This document shows, piece by piece, positions 26,479 through 34,855 of a stretch of 64,000 nucleotides of DNA. Origin of the DNA: Geobacter argillaceus (GTDB lineage: Bacteria > Desulfobacterota > Desulfuromonadia > Geobacterales > DSM-12255); assembly GCF_007830735.1 (NCBI RefSeq), contig NZ_VLLN01000001.1:186001-250000 (forward strand). Reading direction: 5' to 3'. The translations under genes were made by a program, and so were the position numbers. Positions within the stretch are counted from its first letter, which is position 1, and every line of letters starts with the position of its first letter. The notes beneath the pieces are model-generated. The model was not told the origin of the DNA. It searched no databases and saw nothing but the letters and a program-made list of their open reading frames with translations.

Positions 26479-27348
26479 TCACTTCTTGTAGGCGAAACCA
26501 CCCGGGAAGTGGACCGTCTTGAACTTGTCATTCACCCCGTGCAGTGATTCGGACTGACCGACAAAGAAATAGCCATAGGGTTGCAGGTTATTATAATAGT
26601 GCTGCACGACCTTCGATTTGGAGGCAGTGTCAAAGTAGATGAGCACGTTGGCACAGAAGATAAAATCAAAGCTCTTCATGAAGATCATCTTGGTGTCGTC
26701 ATACAGGTTGAGGGACGAGAAGGTAACGAACTTTTTGACCTCCGGCGAGAGAACAAAACGTTCGGGGCCTTCCTTGGTGAAATATTTCTTCAGATAATAG
26801 TCGGGGGTATTCCTGACCGAATAGCTATTGTAGATCCCTTCTCGGGCCATGGCCAACACCGTCTCGTTGATGTCGGTCCCGATGATCTCGATGATCCAGT
26901 CTTTAAGGATCGTTGACCTTTTTTCCGCCAGGATCATGGCCATGGTATAGGCCTCTTCCCCGGAAGAGGACCCGGCGCTCCAGATCCGCAGCTTGCGGAA
27001 ACCAATCTTGCTCTTGGTCTCCACCACTTCGGGCAGGAGCTTGTTCTCCAAGGCATTGAGCTGAGGGAGGTTACGGAAAAAGCAGGTCTCATTGGTGGTT
27101 ATTTCGTCCAGCAGCTTCTTCAACTCCCCGCTGCCACCAGCCCCCTTGACCAACTGGTAATAATCAGTATGGGTTTTGCTGCCGGTCGCCTCCATCCGCC
27201 GTGAAAGCCTGCTTTCGAGGAAATATTTCTTGCTGGCATGGAAATAGATCCCGCAGAGATTGTAGATATAATCCCTGAGGAGCTCGAAATCCTTGTCAGA
27301 AATCTTGGAAGGGGCTGTTTTCCCCCCTGTAACCGGTTCAAACGCCAT
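26479..27348 (-). CDS. cheR: Chemotaxis methyltransferase CheR
   Basis: About 289 residues. The N-terminal helical domain (KISDKDFELLRDYIYNLCGI, SRLSRRMEATG) is followed by the SAM domain with the CheR signature RIWSAGSSSGEEAYTMAM. LIYFDTASKSKVVQH and the ending GYFFVGQSESLHGV complete the family. It methylates glutamates on chemoreceptors. ATG 27348 has no strong ribosome site; upstream GTG/TTG codons near AAGGAGG (about 27383) are alternatives, giving up to 19 more residues and overlapping the cheA end. Confidence 0.93.
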   Translation of the reverse strand: MAFEPVTGGKTAPSKISDKDFELLRDYIYNLCGIYFHASKKYFLESRLSRRMEATGSKTHTDYYQLVKGAGGSGELKKLLDEITTNETCFFRNLPQLNALENKLLPEVVETKSKIGFRKLRIWSAGSSSGEEAYTMAMILAEKRSTILKDWIIEIIGTDINETVLAMAREGIYNSYSVRNTPDYYLKKYFTKEGPERFVLSPEVKKFVTFSSLNLYDDTKMIFMKSFDFIFCANVLIYFDTASKSKVVQHYYNNLQPYGYFFVGQSESLHGVNDKFKTVHFPGGFAYKK

Positions 27349-27367
27349 AGGTTGTCCGCACCAGCCG

Positions 27368-29212
27368 CTAACGACCGGCACTCCCTCCTTCGTTTCCCTC
27401 CACAAGGCCTACCGGATCGACGATAAGGGCGACACGGCCATCACCCAGTATTGTCGACCCGGCTATCCCGGGAACATTTGCCAGATATTTGCCCAGCGAC
27501 TTGATGGCAACTTCCTGTTGTCCGAGCAACCTGCTTACGATCACGCCCACTCGTTTTTCCGCCACACCGACGACGACCACATAGCACGACACGTCGTTTG
27601 CATAGGTATGATTGACGTTGAAAACCCGCTCAAGGCGGACAAGCGGCAGCACGGAATCCCGCAGTTTGAGGACCTCCTGTCCTCCCACCGTATGAAATTC
27701 CTTCATCTCCACCCGCAGGGTCTCGAACACTGCAGCGAGTGGAATCGAGTAAATCTCTCCTTCCACATCCACCAACAATGACTGAATTATAGCAAGGGTT
27801 AAGGGGAGCCGCAGGATAAATTCGCTGCCGTGCCCCAGTTCGGTACGGATCTCGATGATGCCGTTCAGTTTCTTGATATTGGTCCGCACCACATCCATGC
27901 CAACCCCGCGTCCCGACAGGTCGGTGGTAACTTCTTTCGTGGAAAAACCGGGCAGGAAGATGAGGTCAAGGATCTCCCGGGTCCCCATGTTAGCCAGTTG
28001 GGCCTGGGTGACCAATCCCTTCTCAACAGCCTTGGCTGCCACCTTGTCAGGATCAATCCCTTTGCCGTCATCCTTGATACTGATGACGATCTGGTTCCCC
28101 TCATGCGCCGCGGAAAGAACGATGGTGCCGCACCGGGACTTACCAGCAGCGGCCCGTTCCTCGGGCATCTCGACACCATGGTCCATGGCATTGCGAATCA
28201 GGTGGGTCAGGGGGTCACCGATTTCATCCACCACCGAGCGATCCAGTTCGGTCTCTTCACCGAGGAGGTGCAGTTCCACCTCTTTTCCCAATTCACGAGC
28301 CAGATTTCTGACAATCCGCGGGAACTTCTTAAAGACTTTCTCCACCGGAATCATCCGGATTTTGAGGACCTGCATCTGGACTTCCGAGGTAACGAAATTG
28401 AGCCGCTTGGCCAGTTTGCCGAACTCTTCGCTGAACCGGTTCATATCGGCACCGCTACGCAAATCGCTATCCAGTTGCAGCATACGGTTTCGTTCCAGCA
28501 CCAACTCGCCAACCTGGTTCATCAGATCATCGATCCGTTTGACGTCAATCCTGACCGTCGAACTATCGGTAAGGTCCTCGGGCTTGGCCTTCAACTCCTT
28601 GCCCGGCGCCACTGCCGGCGGTGCCGCAGGCCTTGGTGGCGGTGCCTTCTCCTTTGTTGGCTGTAACGACTCAGCTACCTGCTGCTCGTCAGTGGAAGCC
28701 TTTTCTTGCTCTTGTACGGAACAGGAAGACGCTTCTCCAGCCTCGGCCGGTGGTTCTTCCGCTGAAGCTGCCGCCGAAACGACCTGCTGCGGAGCGGCAA
28801 GCACCGTCGCCTCACCTGCCCCCTCCGAGAGGAGAGGCAGCAGCTTGGTGACTGTCCCGTCGATCTCCCGCTCCACTATCTCTCCGGCCTTGATATCTCC
28901 CACCAGGACCTTCACCAGGTCGACCGCTTCCAGGATCACATCCATGATCTCGGGGTTGACCACCAACTCACCTTTGCGGAGGCGATTGAGAACGTCTTCA
29001 GTCTTGTGGGTCACTTTGACCAGCAGATCAAAACCGAGAAAGCTGGACGCTCCCTTTACCGTGTGGATCGATCTGAAGATACCGTTCAGAAGTTCCATAT
29101 CGGACGGGGTCTTTTCCAAAGTGACCAGATCATCATCGAGCTTATCCAATAGCTCCGTGGTCTCTGTCAAAAATCCATCAATTAGTTCTTGATCTTCCGG
29201 CGCAAACGGCAT
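27368..29212 (-). CDS. cheA: Chemotaxis histidine kinase CheA lacking a P2 domain
   Basis: A 614-residue kinase. P1 (Hpt) carries His50 in FRSIHTVKGASSFLGF. P3 dimerisation begins DVKRIDDLMNQVGELVLERN, the ATPase domain has HLIRNAMDHGVEMPEE and KDDGKGIDPD, and P5 is the CheW-like C-terminus. Between about 130 and 215 only an Ala/Pro/Glu-rich linker is seen, so the usual P2 domain that docks CheY/CheB is absent. ATG 29212 has GGAG at 5 bases and is preferred over GTG 29218. It follows cheW by 41 bases. Confidence 0.95.
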   Translation of the reverse strand: MPFAPEDQELIDGFLTETTELLDKLDDDLVTLEKTPSDMELLNGIFRSIHTVKGASSFLGFDLLVKVTHKTEDVLNRLRKGELVVNPEIMDVILEAVDLVKVLVGDIKAGEIVEREIDGTVTKLLPLLSEGAGEATVLAAPQQVVSAAASAEEPPAEAGEASSCSVQEQEKASTDEQQVAESLQPTKEKAPPPRPAAPPAVAPGKELKAKPEDLTDSSTVRIDVKRIDDLMNQVGELVLERNRMLQLDSDLRSGADMNRFSEEFGKLAKRLNFVTSEVQMQVLKIRMIPVEKVFKKFPRIVRNLARELGKEVELHLLGEETELDRSVVDEIGDPLTHLIRNAMDHGVEMPEERAAAGKSRCGTIVLSAAHEGNQIVISIKDDGKGIDPDKVAAKAVEKGLVTQAQLANMGTREILDLIFLPGFSTKEVTTDLSGRGVGMDVVRTNIKKLNGIIEIRTELGHGSEFILRLPLTLAIIQSLLVDVEGEIYSIPLAAVFETLRVEMKEFHTVGGQEVLKLRDSVLPLVRLERVFNVNHTYANDVSCYVVVVGVAEKRVGVIVSRLLGQQEVAIKSLGKYLANVPGIAGSTILGDGRVALIVDPVGLVEGNEGGSAGR

Positions 29213-29253
29213 GGCCACTCCACACTATCCAAGATTGAAAAGCAATTTTGGGT

Positions 29254-29739
29254 CTACATCGATAAGAGCATCCGGTCTTCCTTGCTGGAGACCTTTTCAA
29301 GGTCAAGAAGGACCAGCAGACGCTCCCGCTGGCTGACAATGCCGGAGAGACACTCGTGGTCCACTCCGGTAGAAACGACTGCGGGCGGAGGTTGAATCTC
29401 CTGTTCAGAGATGCGAATGACTTCGGAAACAGAATCAACGATAAACCCCATAAGCTCGCTGTCAACTTCCATAACCATTATCCGGGTCTGCTTGTCCCAC
29501 TCCCTTTGCTCGAGGCCAAAACGGTTGCGCATGGACATGACCGGAATAACCTTCCCCCGAAGATTAATCACCCCTTCCACATAATGGGGGGTGTTGGGGA
29601 CTCGGGTAATCTCCGGCATGCGAATGATCTCCCTGACCTTCAGCACATCCACGCCAAACTCCTCCTCGCCCAGCATGAAGCTCACCAGTTGGATCAACTC
29701 TCCGACACCAATATCTGAATGTTCTTTAATGATATCCAT
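29254..29739 (-). CDS. cheW: Chemotaxis coupling protein CheW
   Basis: A 161-residue adaptor between chemoreceptors and CheA. Family blocks: LVSFMLGEEEFGVDVLKVREI, YVEGVINLRGKVIPVMSMRNRF, and MGFIVDSVSEVIRI. It starts an operon cheW-cheA-cheR-HDOD-cheB-methyltransferase running leftward. No chemoreceptor, cheY or cheD lies nearby, so the receptor partner must be elsewhere. Confidence 0.95.
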   Translation of the reverse strand: MDIIKEHSDIGVGELIQLVSFMLGEEEFGVDVLKVREIIRMPEITRVPNTPHYVEGVINLRGKVIPVMSMRNRFGLEQREWDKQTRIMVMEVDSELMGFIVDSVSEVIRISEQEIQPPPAVVSTGVDHECLSGIVSQRERLLVLLDLEKVSSKEDRMLLSM

Positions 29740-30012
29740 CGTCTCAAGCCCCCCTGACTCAGCGGAAATCCGCCACCCTCAACGCTGCTGCCTAGAGAAT
29801 GATTGTATCTTATTCGGCACTAGCAGCTACTGGTTAAATAGTTTTTATTCGTTCGCCCATTAATTGATTTTAAAAACATTCTCATTCCAGCAGAGAACCT
29901 GTCACATTTTTGTCATTTTTTTTCCAAACCTGAAGTCATTTAATTGACATGGTAAAATATTGACGGTATAGTTGGTGCGCACAAAAAATACCCTCTTCGC
30001 GAACGGAAGCCA
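29740..30012. promoter_or_regulatory. Divergent regulatory region between cheW and the sigma-54 regulator
   Basis: On the plus strand TTGACA (29944-29949), 17 bases, TATAGT (29967-29972) is a near-ideal sigma-70 promoter for the regulator, 40 bases before its ATG. The AT-rich middle (29810-29890) should hold the cheW promoter on the other strand, but I found no clear pair; no GG-N10-GC sigma-54 element was seen there. Confidence 0.6.
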
Positions 30013-31416
30013 ATGGATACCGCGAGAATCCTGATTGTCGACGATGACAAGAAAACCCGTGATTTCGTCGCCGCCTTCCTGGCCTACAAGGGTTACCAGA
30101 TCCTGCAGGCAATTGACGGCCAGGACGCCCTGGAAAAAATCGATCAGGATACCATCCACATGGTCATCACCGACCTGATGATGCCAAGGGTGAATGGTCT
30201 CGATTTCATCAAGAATCTCAAGGCAACTCATCCGGAAATAGTTACTATAGTATACAGCGCATTTGCCAACTTCGAGATGACTGCTAACCTGCTCAAGGCC
30301 GGCGCTTTCTTTTTTCTGGAAAAACCGTTCAACCTTGAGGACCTTGAATCTCACGTCCGGCGCGGTCTGGAACATCAGACACTTCAAACGAGAAGCTTTC
30401 GCACCAAACCCCAGGTCAAGAACCGCTCCCTGCTCAACAACATAATCGGCGAGAGTCGCAAGATGCTCTCCCTCTTCGAGCTCATCGAAAAGGTTGCCGG
30501 CTCGGACTCGACCGTTCTGTTGCAAGGCGAATCAGGGACCGGCAAGGAACTGGTCGCCCGTGCCATTCATGACCTCAGCACCCGCCGGAACCGAAACTTT
30601 GTCCCGGTAAACTGTGCAGCCATACCCGATGACCTGCTGGAAAGCGAGCTGTTCGGCCATGTGAAGGGCTCGTTTACCGGTGCCATTGCCACGCGGATCG
30701 GCCGCTTTGAAATGGCTGACCGGGGCACCCTCTTCCTGGATGAAATCGGGGACATGAAACCCAATCTTCAGGTAAAGCTGCTGCGGGTTCTGCAAAACAG
30801 GGAAATCGAGCCAGTTGGTTCCACAAGCTCCAAAAAGGTGGATGTAAGGATCATAGCCGCCACCAACCAGAACCTGGACAAGATGGTTGCTGAAAAGGAG
30901 TTCCGGGAAGACCTGTACTACCGGATCTCTGTCATACCGATCATGCTTCCCCCGCTCCGGGAGCGAAACGATGACATCCCGCTCCTGATCAACTCATTTC
31001 TCGAACGGTTCAATCGGGACAAGCACAACAAGGTCACCGGACTCGACCGAAGCACCATGAACCTGCTCTGCGGTTATGACTGGCCCGGCAATGTACGGGA
31101 ACTGGAAAACCTCGTCGAACGGCTGGTTATCCTCAAAGGGAGTGGCTCGATAACCCCTGATGACCTACCCGATAAATATCGCGGATCACGGCCGCTGCCG
31201 GCCTCCGAACCTCTCATGCTGCCGGAAAAAGGATTCTGCCTCAACACTGCCGTAGAAGAGTTCGAGAATCAGTTGATCCTTCAGGCCTTGCAGAAAACCG
31301 GCGGCAACAAGAAAGAAGCCGCCAATCTCCTCAATCTCAAACGAACGACTCTCATTGAAAAGCTGAAAAAAAAGCAGCTATTCCTTCCGTCATCCACGCG
31401 TTCTTTAGACACTTGA
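30013..31416 (+). CDS. Sigma-54-dependent response regulator (NtrC/AtoC type)
   Basis: A 467-residue transcription activator. The receiver domain (1-120) has the acidic cluster VDDD and phospho-acceptor Asp54 in ITDLMMP, with Lys in FLEKPFN. The AAA+ domain has Walker A GESGTGKE, the sigma-54 loop GSFTGA (HVKGSFTGAIATRIG; Ser in place of the usual Ala, tolerated in the family) and Walker B FLDEIGDM. A Fis-type HTH ends the protein (GGNKKEAANLLNLKRTTLIE). No sensor kinase is adjacent. It may be driven by the nearby chemotaxis kinase, but that is speculative. Confidence 0.94.
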   Translation: MDTARILIVDDDKKTRDFVAAFLAYKGYQILQAIDGQDALEKIDQDTIHMVITDLMMPRVNGLDFIKNLKATHPEIVTIVYSAFANFEMTANLLKAGAFFFLEKPFNLEDLESHVRRGLEHQTLQTRSFRTKPQVKNRSLLNNIIGESRKMLSLFELIEKVAGSDSTVLLQGESGTGKELVARAIHDLSTRRNRNFVPVNCAAIPDDLLESELFGHVKGSFTGAIATRIGRFEMADRGTLFLDEIGDMKPNLQVKLLRVLQNREIEPVGSTSSKKVDVRIIAATNQNLDKMVAEKEFREDLYYRISVIPIMLPPLRERNDDIPLLINSFLERFNRDKHNKVTGLDRSTMNLLCGYDWPGNVRELENLVERLVILKGSGSITPDDLPDKYRGSRPLPASEPLMLPEKGFCLNTAVEEFENQLILQALQKTGGNKKEAANLLNLKRTTLIEKLKKKQLFLPSSTRSLDT

Positions 31417-31459
31417 GAGTTCTGCCGTTCAGCTGACAAACCGAAAAACATTCCCTTAC

Positions 31460-31475
31460 TGGCACGTTCCATGCT
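31460..31475 (+). promoter_or_regulatory. Sigma-54 promoter upstream of the transglycosylase
   Basis: TGGCACGTTCCATGCT: the -24 GG and -12 GC are exactly ten bases apart and the flanks match the TGGCAC-N5-TTGC consensus except for one T. It lies 36 bases before the ATG at 31512, giving a short leader, and directly downstream of a gene encoding a sigma-54 activator. Confidence 0.7.
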
Positions 31476-31511
31476 TTTCTCTGCCTGCAACTTGACAAAG
31501 CAGGAGCCAGC

Positions 31512-32279
31512 ATGTCCATTTCCCAACTGCAGAATACACCGCAACCGATCCGCACCGAAGAGCGCCCCGCCCCGGCAGTAACGCCACGGTCCGGAAGCGG
31601 ACCCGCATTCGATGCGATCCTCGCACTGGCAGACAACGCCCGAGGCAAGGACCGCGCCACAGTCGTCGCCACCGCGGCGGAAGTATTGCGACTGGAGATG
31701 ATGCGAAGCGCCTTAGCGACGGACGATGGTCCTTCCCCCACCTCTCCGGCACGGGAAGCCTTACAGGCATTCCTGGAAGTATCTCGCCAGGGGGGTCAAA
31801 ATTCTGTCGCCAACCAACCTGCTTCACCAGCGGCTGTAGTGCCGAAAACCGCCCCACCGGCACCACCTCAGGCAGAGGAACCGGCAGCGACTGGCAGCAT
31901 CGATGGCATCATACAGAAAGCCTCCAGACGTTACGGTGTGGAGGCCGGGCTCATCAAGGCAGTGGTCAAGGCCGAAAGCAATTTCAACCCCAGGGCGGTA
32001 TCATCAGCCGGTGCCCAGGGGCTGATGCAACTGATGCCCGCCACGGCCCGGCAGCTCGGCGTCACCAATGCCTTTGATCCGGAACAAAACGTCATGGCCG
32101 GCACCCGGTTCCTGAAGGAGTTGCTGGAACGTTACAACGGCAACATGGATGCCGCACTGGCGGCCTACAACTGGGGACCGGGCAATGTTGACCGTAAAGG
32201 GCTGGGGAGTGCGCTCCCCACCGAAACCCGCGCCTATCTTGCCAGGGTAAAAACCCTCTATTCCCAGAACATCGCCTGA
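31512..32279 (+). CDS. Soluble lytic transglycosylase-like (SLT) protein
   Basis: A 255-residue protein with an N-terminal low-complexity region (about 1-120, Pro/Ala-rich, no signal peptide) and a C-terminal SLT domain. The catalytic glutamate is in [20 protein letters not shown], followed by [21 protein letters not shown] and [10 protein letters not shown], all goose-lysozyme-type family motifs. It would cut peptidoglycan glycan strands. Lack of a signal peptide resembles rod-type transglycosylases exported by a flagellar or other dedicated system, which would fit its sigma-54 control. It ends before a strong terminator. Confidence 0.88.
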   Translation: MSISQLQNTPQPIRTEERPAPAVTPRSGSGPAFDAILALADNARGKDRATVVATAAEVLRLEMMRSALATDDGPSPTSPAREALQAFLEVSRQGGQNSVANQPASPAAVVPKTAPPAPPQAEEPAATGSIDGIIQKASRRYGVEAGLIKAVVKAESNFNPRAVSSAGAQGLMQLMPATARQLGVTNAFDPEQNVMAGTRFLKELLERYNGNMDAALAAYNWGPGNVDRKGLGSALPTETRAYLARVKTLYSQNIA

Positions 32280-32293
32280 GCCCCCGCAGCGAC

Positions 32294-32324
32294 AAAGGGC
32301 GGCCGGATTCCCCGGCCGCCCTTT
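32294..32324. terminator. Bidirectional rho-independent terminator
   Basis: A perfect 13-bp stem (32294-32306 with 32312-32324) with a 5-base loop, A and T ends on the two arms. It lies between the rightward transglycosylase gene and the leftward cytochrome gene, so it can serve both. Confidence 0.85.
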
Positions 32325-32348
32325 ATATTCTCACGTATGCAAGGATCG

Positions 32349-32648
32349 TTACTTGCGAGGCTCCCTGAAGGGGCTTTTTTCCCAAAAATGACCCATTACC
32401 TGTCGGTCCTTGTCGGTCAGGATGACACCCTTTCCCTCCATCTTTTTCAACACCTTTTCCATATTCTGACGGCTCTTGATGGCAGCGTCGATCCTATGGC
32501 GATTGTGGCAAAAAAGGCACTTTTCTTCTACCACCTTGAGCCCCTGCTCATGGTAGGCAATGCCCTGCACCTCTTCCCTGGTCGCACCGAATGCAGCAGC
32601 CCCGCACAGGAGAAACGCCAACGCAACGGTTTGTGCCGGCGCTTTCAT
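32349..32648 (-). CDS. Small monohaem c-type cytochrome
   Basis: A 99-residue secreted protein. The N-terminus is a signal peptide (TVALAFLLCGAAAFGA), then one haem site CLFCH at about residue 44-48 (EEKCLFCHNRHRIDAA). No second CxxCH and no obvious distal methionine ligand near the end other than VMGHFW. It abuts the upstream ferritin-like gene (TAA then ATG without a gap), so the two are co-translated. It probably carries electrons in the periplasm; the partner is unknown. Confidence 0.85.
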   Translation of the reverse strand: MKAPAQTVALAFLLCGAAAFGATREEVQGIAYHEQGLKVVEEKCLFCHNRHRIDAAIKSRQNMEKVLKKMEGKGVILTDKDRQVMGHFWEKSPFREPRK

Positions 32649-33146
32649 TTACTCCCTCACATAGGTGTCCTGATCGGACTTATCAACCATCCCCATGATA
32701 TGCATGTACTCGTCCTCGATCATGTCATAGTGTCCCTGGGACTCCTTGATGACCCGCTCGAAAACCCCCCGCACCAGCGGATCGATGATGTCCTTTACCA
32801 ACAGGGAATACTGCTGGATACCGGACTTCTCCTCCTTCATGGCGATCTCCAGGGCCTGCTGCTCAGGGGTATCCTCCTTAATCGCCTTTTCCAGAGCCAT
32901 TATGGTGGCACTCTTGGCATTGGGTGGAGAATCGATGAAACTCTTCAGATCGCCGAACTCGGTCCCCTTGTAGTGCTCAAGAAATGACTTGAGATGCCCC
33001 ACCTCTTCGTTGGCCAGCAGTTCGAACACCTTTTTTGCCCGCTCGTTTTTGGTTACCGATGCGGCCCTGCGGTAGAAGTCCATACTGTCCTTCTCGGTCT
33101 GTACTGCCAGTTTCAGTGCCTCCTGCAGCGAATATTCCTTTCCCAT
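32649..33146 (-). CDS. Ferritin-like (rubrerythrin-type) di-iron protein
   Basis: A 165-residue four-helix protein. Metal-ligand-type motifs are seen at EKDSMDFYRRAA and NEEVGHLKSFLEHY, and again in EIAMKEEKSGIQQY and ESQGHYDMIEDEY, the pair of ExxH-like halves of ferritin-like domains. No C-terminal rubredoxin module is present. ATG 33146 has GGGAGGG upstream. Being directly upstream of a c-type cytochrome suggests a peroxide or iron-handling function linked to electron transfer, which is inference. Confidence 0.85.
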   Translation of the reverse strand: MGKEYSLQEALKLAVQTEKDSMDFYRRAASVTKNERAKKVFELLANEEVGHLKSFLEHYKGTEFGDLKSFIDSPPNAKSATIMALEKAIKEDTPEQQALEIAMKEEKSGIQQYSLLVKDIIDPLVRGVFERVIKESQGHYDMIEDEYMHIMGMVDKSDQDTYVRE

Positions 33147-33220
33147 GGCATGTCCCTCCCGTTCACAATTGGTTAGTGCAAACAGTATAGCCAACTCCTC
33201 TGCAACTTCAACAGCCCCCC

Positions 33221-34003
33221 TTATTTTGCGTTTGAAGCAGTGGAAAGCAGATGGGTAACCACCATACCGGCCATGGTCAAACCGAAAATGGAAGGAATGT
33301 ACGAAACACTGCCAAGGATGACCCGTCGATGCTCGCAGGAAAACTGCTGTTCGCCACGATTGGGACAGATGCAGTCGCTCTTGCAGCCGGCGTCCCTGCT
33401 GAGCGGTTCGCGGTATTCCTCGGTGGAATAGACAACCGTCACCCCCCGTTCAACCCCCCGCTGCCGCAGGAGCTTGCGTACGGACCGAGCCATGCGGCAC
33501 TTGTGGGTATCGGCGATGTCGGCAACGTGGATCTTGGTCGGATCAAGCTTGGCTGCCGCCCCCATACTGGCGATGATGGGGATTCCCCGTTCCAGGCAAC
33601 TGACGATCAGATGCACCTTGCTGGTGAAGTGATCGATGCAGTCCACCACATAGTCATAGGGGCCATTAAGGAGAAATTCGCTGTTTTCCGCTGCATAAAA
33701 ATCACGGTACGGGACAATTTCGGCGTCGGGGTTGATGAGACGCAACCGATCTGCCATGACCTGCACCTTGGCCTTGCCGACCGTGCCGTCCATGGCATGG
33801 AGCTGCCGGTTCACGTTGGTGAGACAGATATCGTCGAAATCGACGATGGTCAACCGGCCGACACCGGCACGGCAGAGGGCCTCGGCGGCAAAGCTGCCAA
33901 CCCCGCCCAGACCGAAAACCGCCACGCTGGCGGATTGCAGACGTTCCAGGCCGGCGCTGCCGACCAGGAGTTCGGTGCGGGAGAATCTATGGAGATGGGA
34001 CAT
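33221..34003 (-). CDS. tcdA: tRNA threonylcarbamoyladenosine dehydratase TcdA
   Basis: A 260-residue ThiF/E1-like enzyme that cyclises t6A to ct6A at tRNA position 37. The nucleotide motif VAVFGLGGVGSFAAEAL, VDFDDICLTNVNRQLHAM, and CxxC-type cysteines in CKSDCICPNRG are family features, as is VVDCIDHFTSK. ATG 34003 has GGAGG five bases upstream; the longer reading adds 50 residues in which no homology is seen. It overlaps tatD by 17 bases and is its downstream partner. Confidence 0.93.
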   Translation of the reverse strand: MSHLHRFSRTELLVGSAGLERLQSASVAVFGLGGVGSFAAEALCRAGVGRLTIVDFDDICLTNVNRQLHAMDGTVGKAKVQVMADRLRLINPDAEIVPYRDFYAAENSEFLLNGPYDYVVDCIDHFTSKVHLIVSCLERGIPIIASMGAAAKLDPTKIHVADIADTHKCRMARSVRKLLRQRGVERGVTVVYSTEEYREPLSRDAGCKSDCICPNRGEQQFSCEHRRVILGSVSYIPSIFGLTMAGMVVTHLLSTASNAK

Positions 34004-34844
34004 GTGCGCCTCCGGGATGCTTGTTGCTCGTATTGCCGTGCCGGCCGATAAGTCGCAGTGCGTTGCGGGTGGTAACCGCCGCCACGGTAGCCATATCGAC
34101 CTCCTTGATGGTTGCCACGGCCCTGGCAATCTCGACAATAAAGGCCGGCTCATTATCCTGTCCGCGCCATGGTTCGGGGGTCATATCCGGGGCGTCGGTC
34201 TCAAGGACCAGACTCTCCAGGGGAAGCGCACGCACCAGAGCAACCGGCCGAACGGCATTATGATAGGTGACGGTGCCGGAAATGGAAATGAGAAGTCCGA
34301 GCCGGATACAGTCACGGGCAACCTCGACACTGCCGGAAAAGGCATGCATGATGCCACCGACCCGCCCTACCCGCTCCTCCCTGAGAATCGTCAGGAGATC
34401 GTTGAAGGCGCGGCGGCAGTGGATCAGTACCGGCAGCCCGGCAGCGACTGCCAGCCTCAACTGGGCGCAAAAGGCAGTCCGCTGCTGTTCCCGGTCCGGA
34501 TCCGGCAGGAGATAGTCCAGGCCGATTTCACCGATAGCGGCAGCCTGCGGCAGGAAGCGTGTCAGATGAGCCAGCAGCTGTTCGGAACATGAAGCCGCCT
34601 GCATGGGATGCAGGCCGAAAGCCGGGAGAATGGCCGGATACTCCCGGGCACATCCGGCGATGGCCGGCCACGCTTCGGCGGACACGCCGGGGACGACATA
34701 ACGGCGGACGCCTGCTGCGCCTGCCCGGTCAAGCACTGCAGGAAGCTGGTCGACAAGCGGATGAAGATCGAGATGACAGTGGGTATCTACCAGGGTCGGA
34801 GTGGTGGGGTATGCAATGGGAACCAAAGGGGACATGGCCGCCAC
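33987..34844 (-). CDS. tatD: TatD-family metal-dependent deoxyribonuclease
   Basis: A 285-residue TIM-barrel hydrolase of the YcfH/TatD group. Metal ligands: VDTHCHLD, IGEIGLDYL, PVLIHCRRAFND, HAFSGS and the LVLETDAPDMTPEPWRG block. TatD proteins are 3'-5' DNases and may act in DNA repair or in quality control. The start is either GTG 34844 with AGGT upstream or ATG 34835. It is followed with overlap by tcdA and preceded by the PilZ gene (11 bases). Confidence 0.93.
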   Translation of the reverse strand: MAAMSPLVPIAYPTTPTLVDTHCHLDLHPLVDQLPAVLDRAGAAGVRRYVVPGVSAEAWPAIAGCAREYPAILPAFGLHPMQAASCSEQLLAHLTRFLPQAAAIGEIGLDYLLPDPDREQQRTAFCAQLRLAVAAGLPVLIHCRRAFNDLLTILREERVGRVGGIMHAFSGSVEVARDCIRLGLLISISGTVTYHNAVRPVALVRALPLESLVLETDAPDMTPEPWRGQDNEPAFIVEIARAVATIKEVDMATVAAVTTRNALRLIGRHGNTSNKHPGGAHVPSP

Positions 34845-34855
34845 GGACCTGAATG

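Noticed and set aside
27855-29192. Long plus-strand frame opposite cheA
   Set aside because: Serine/arginine-rich composition and lack of a ribosome site; cheA on the other strand is certain.
29740-30012. Sigma-54 promoter for the chemotaxis operon
   Set aside because: No GG-N10-GC element was seen on the minus strand in this region.
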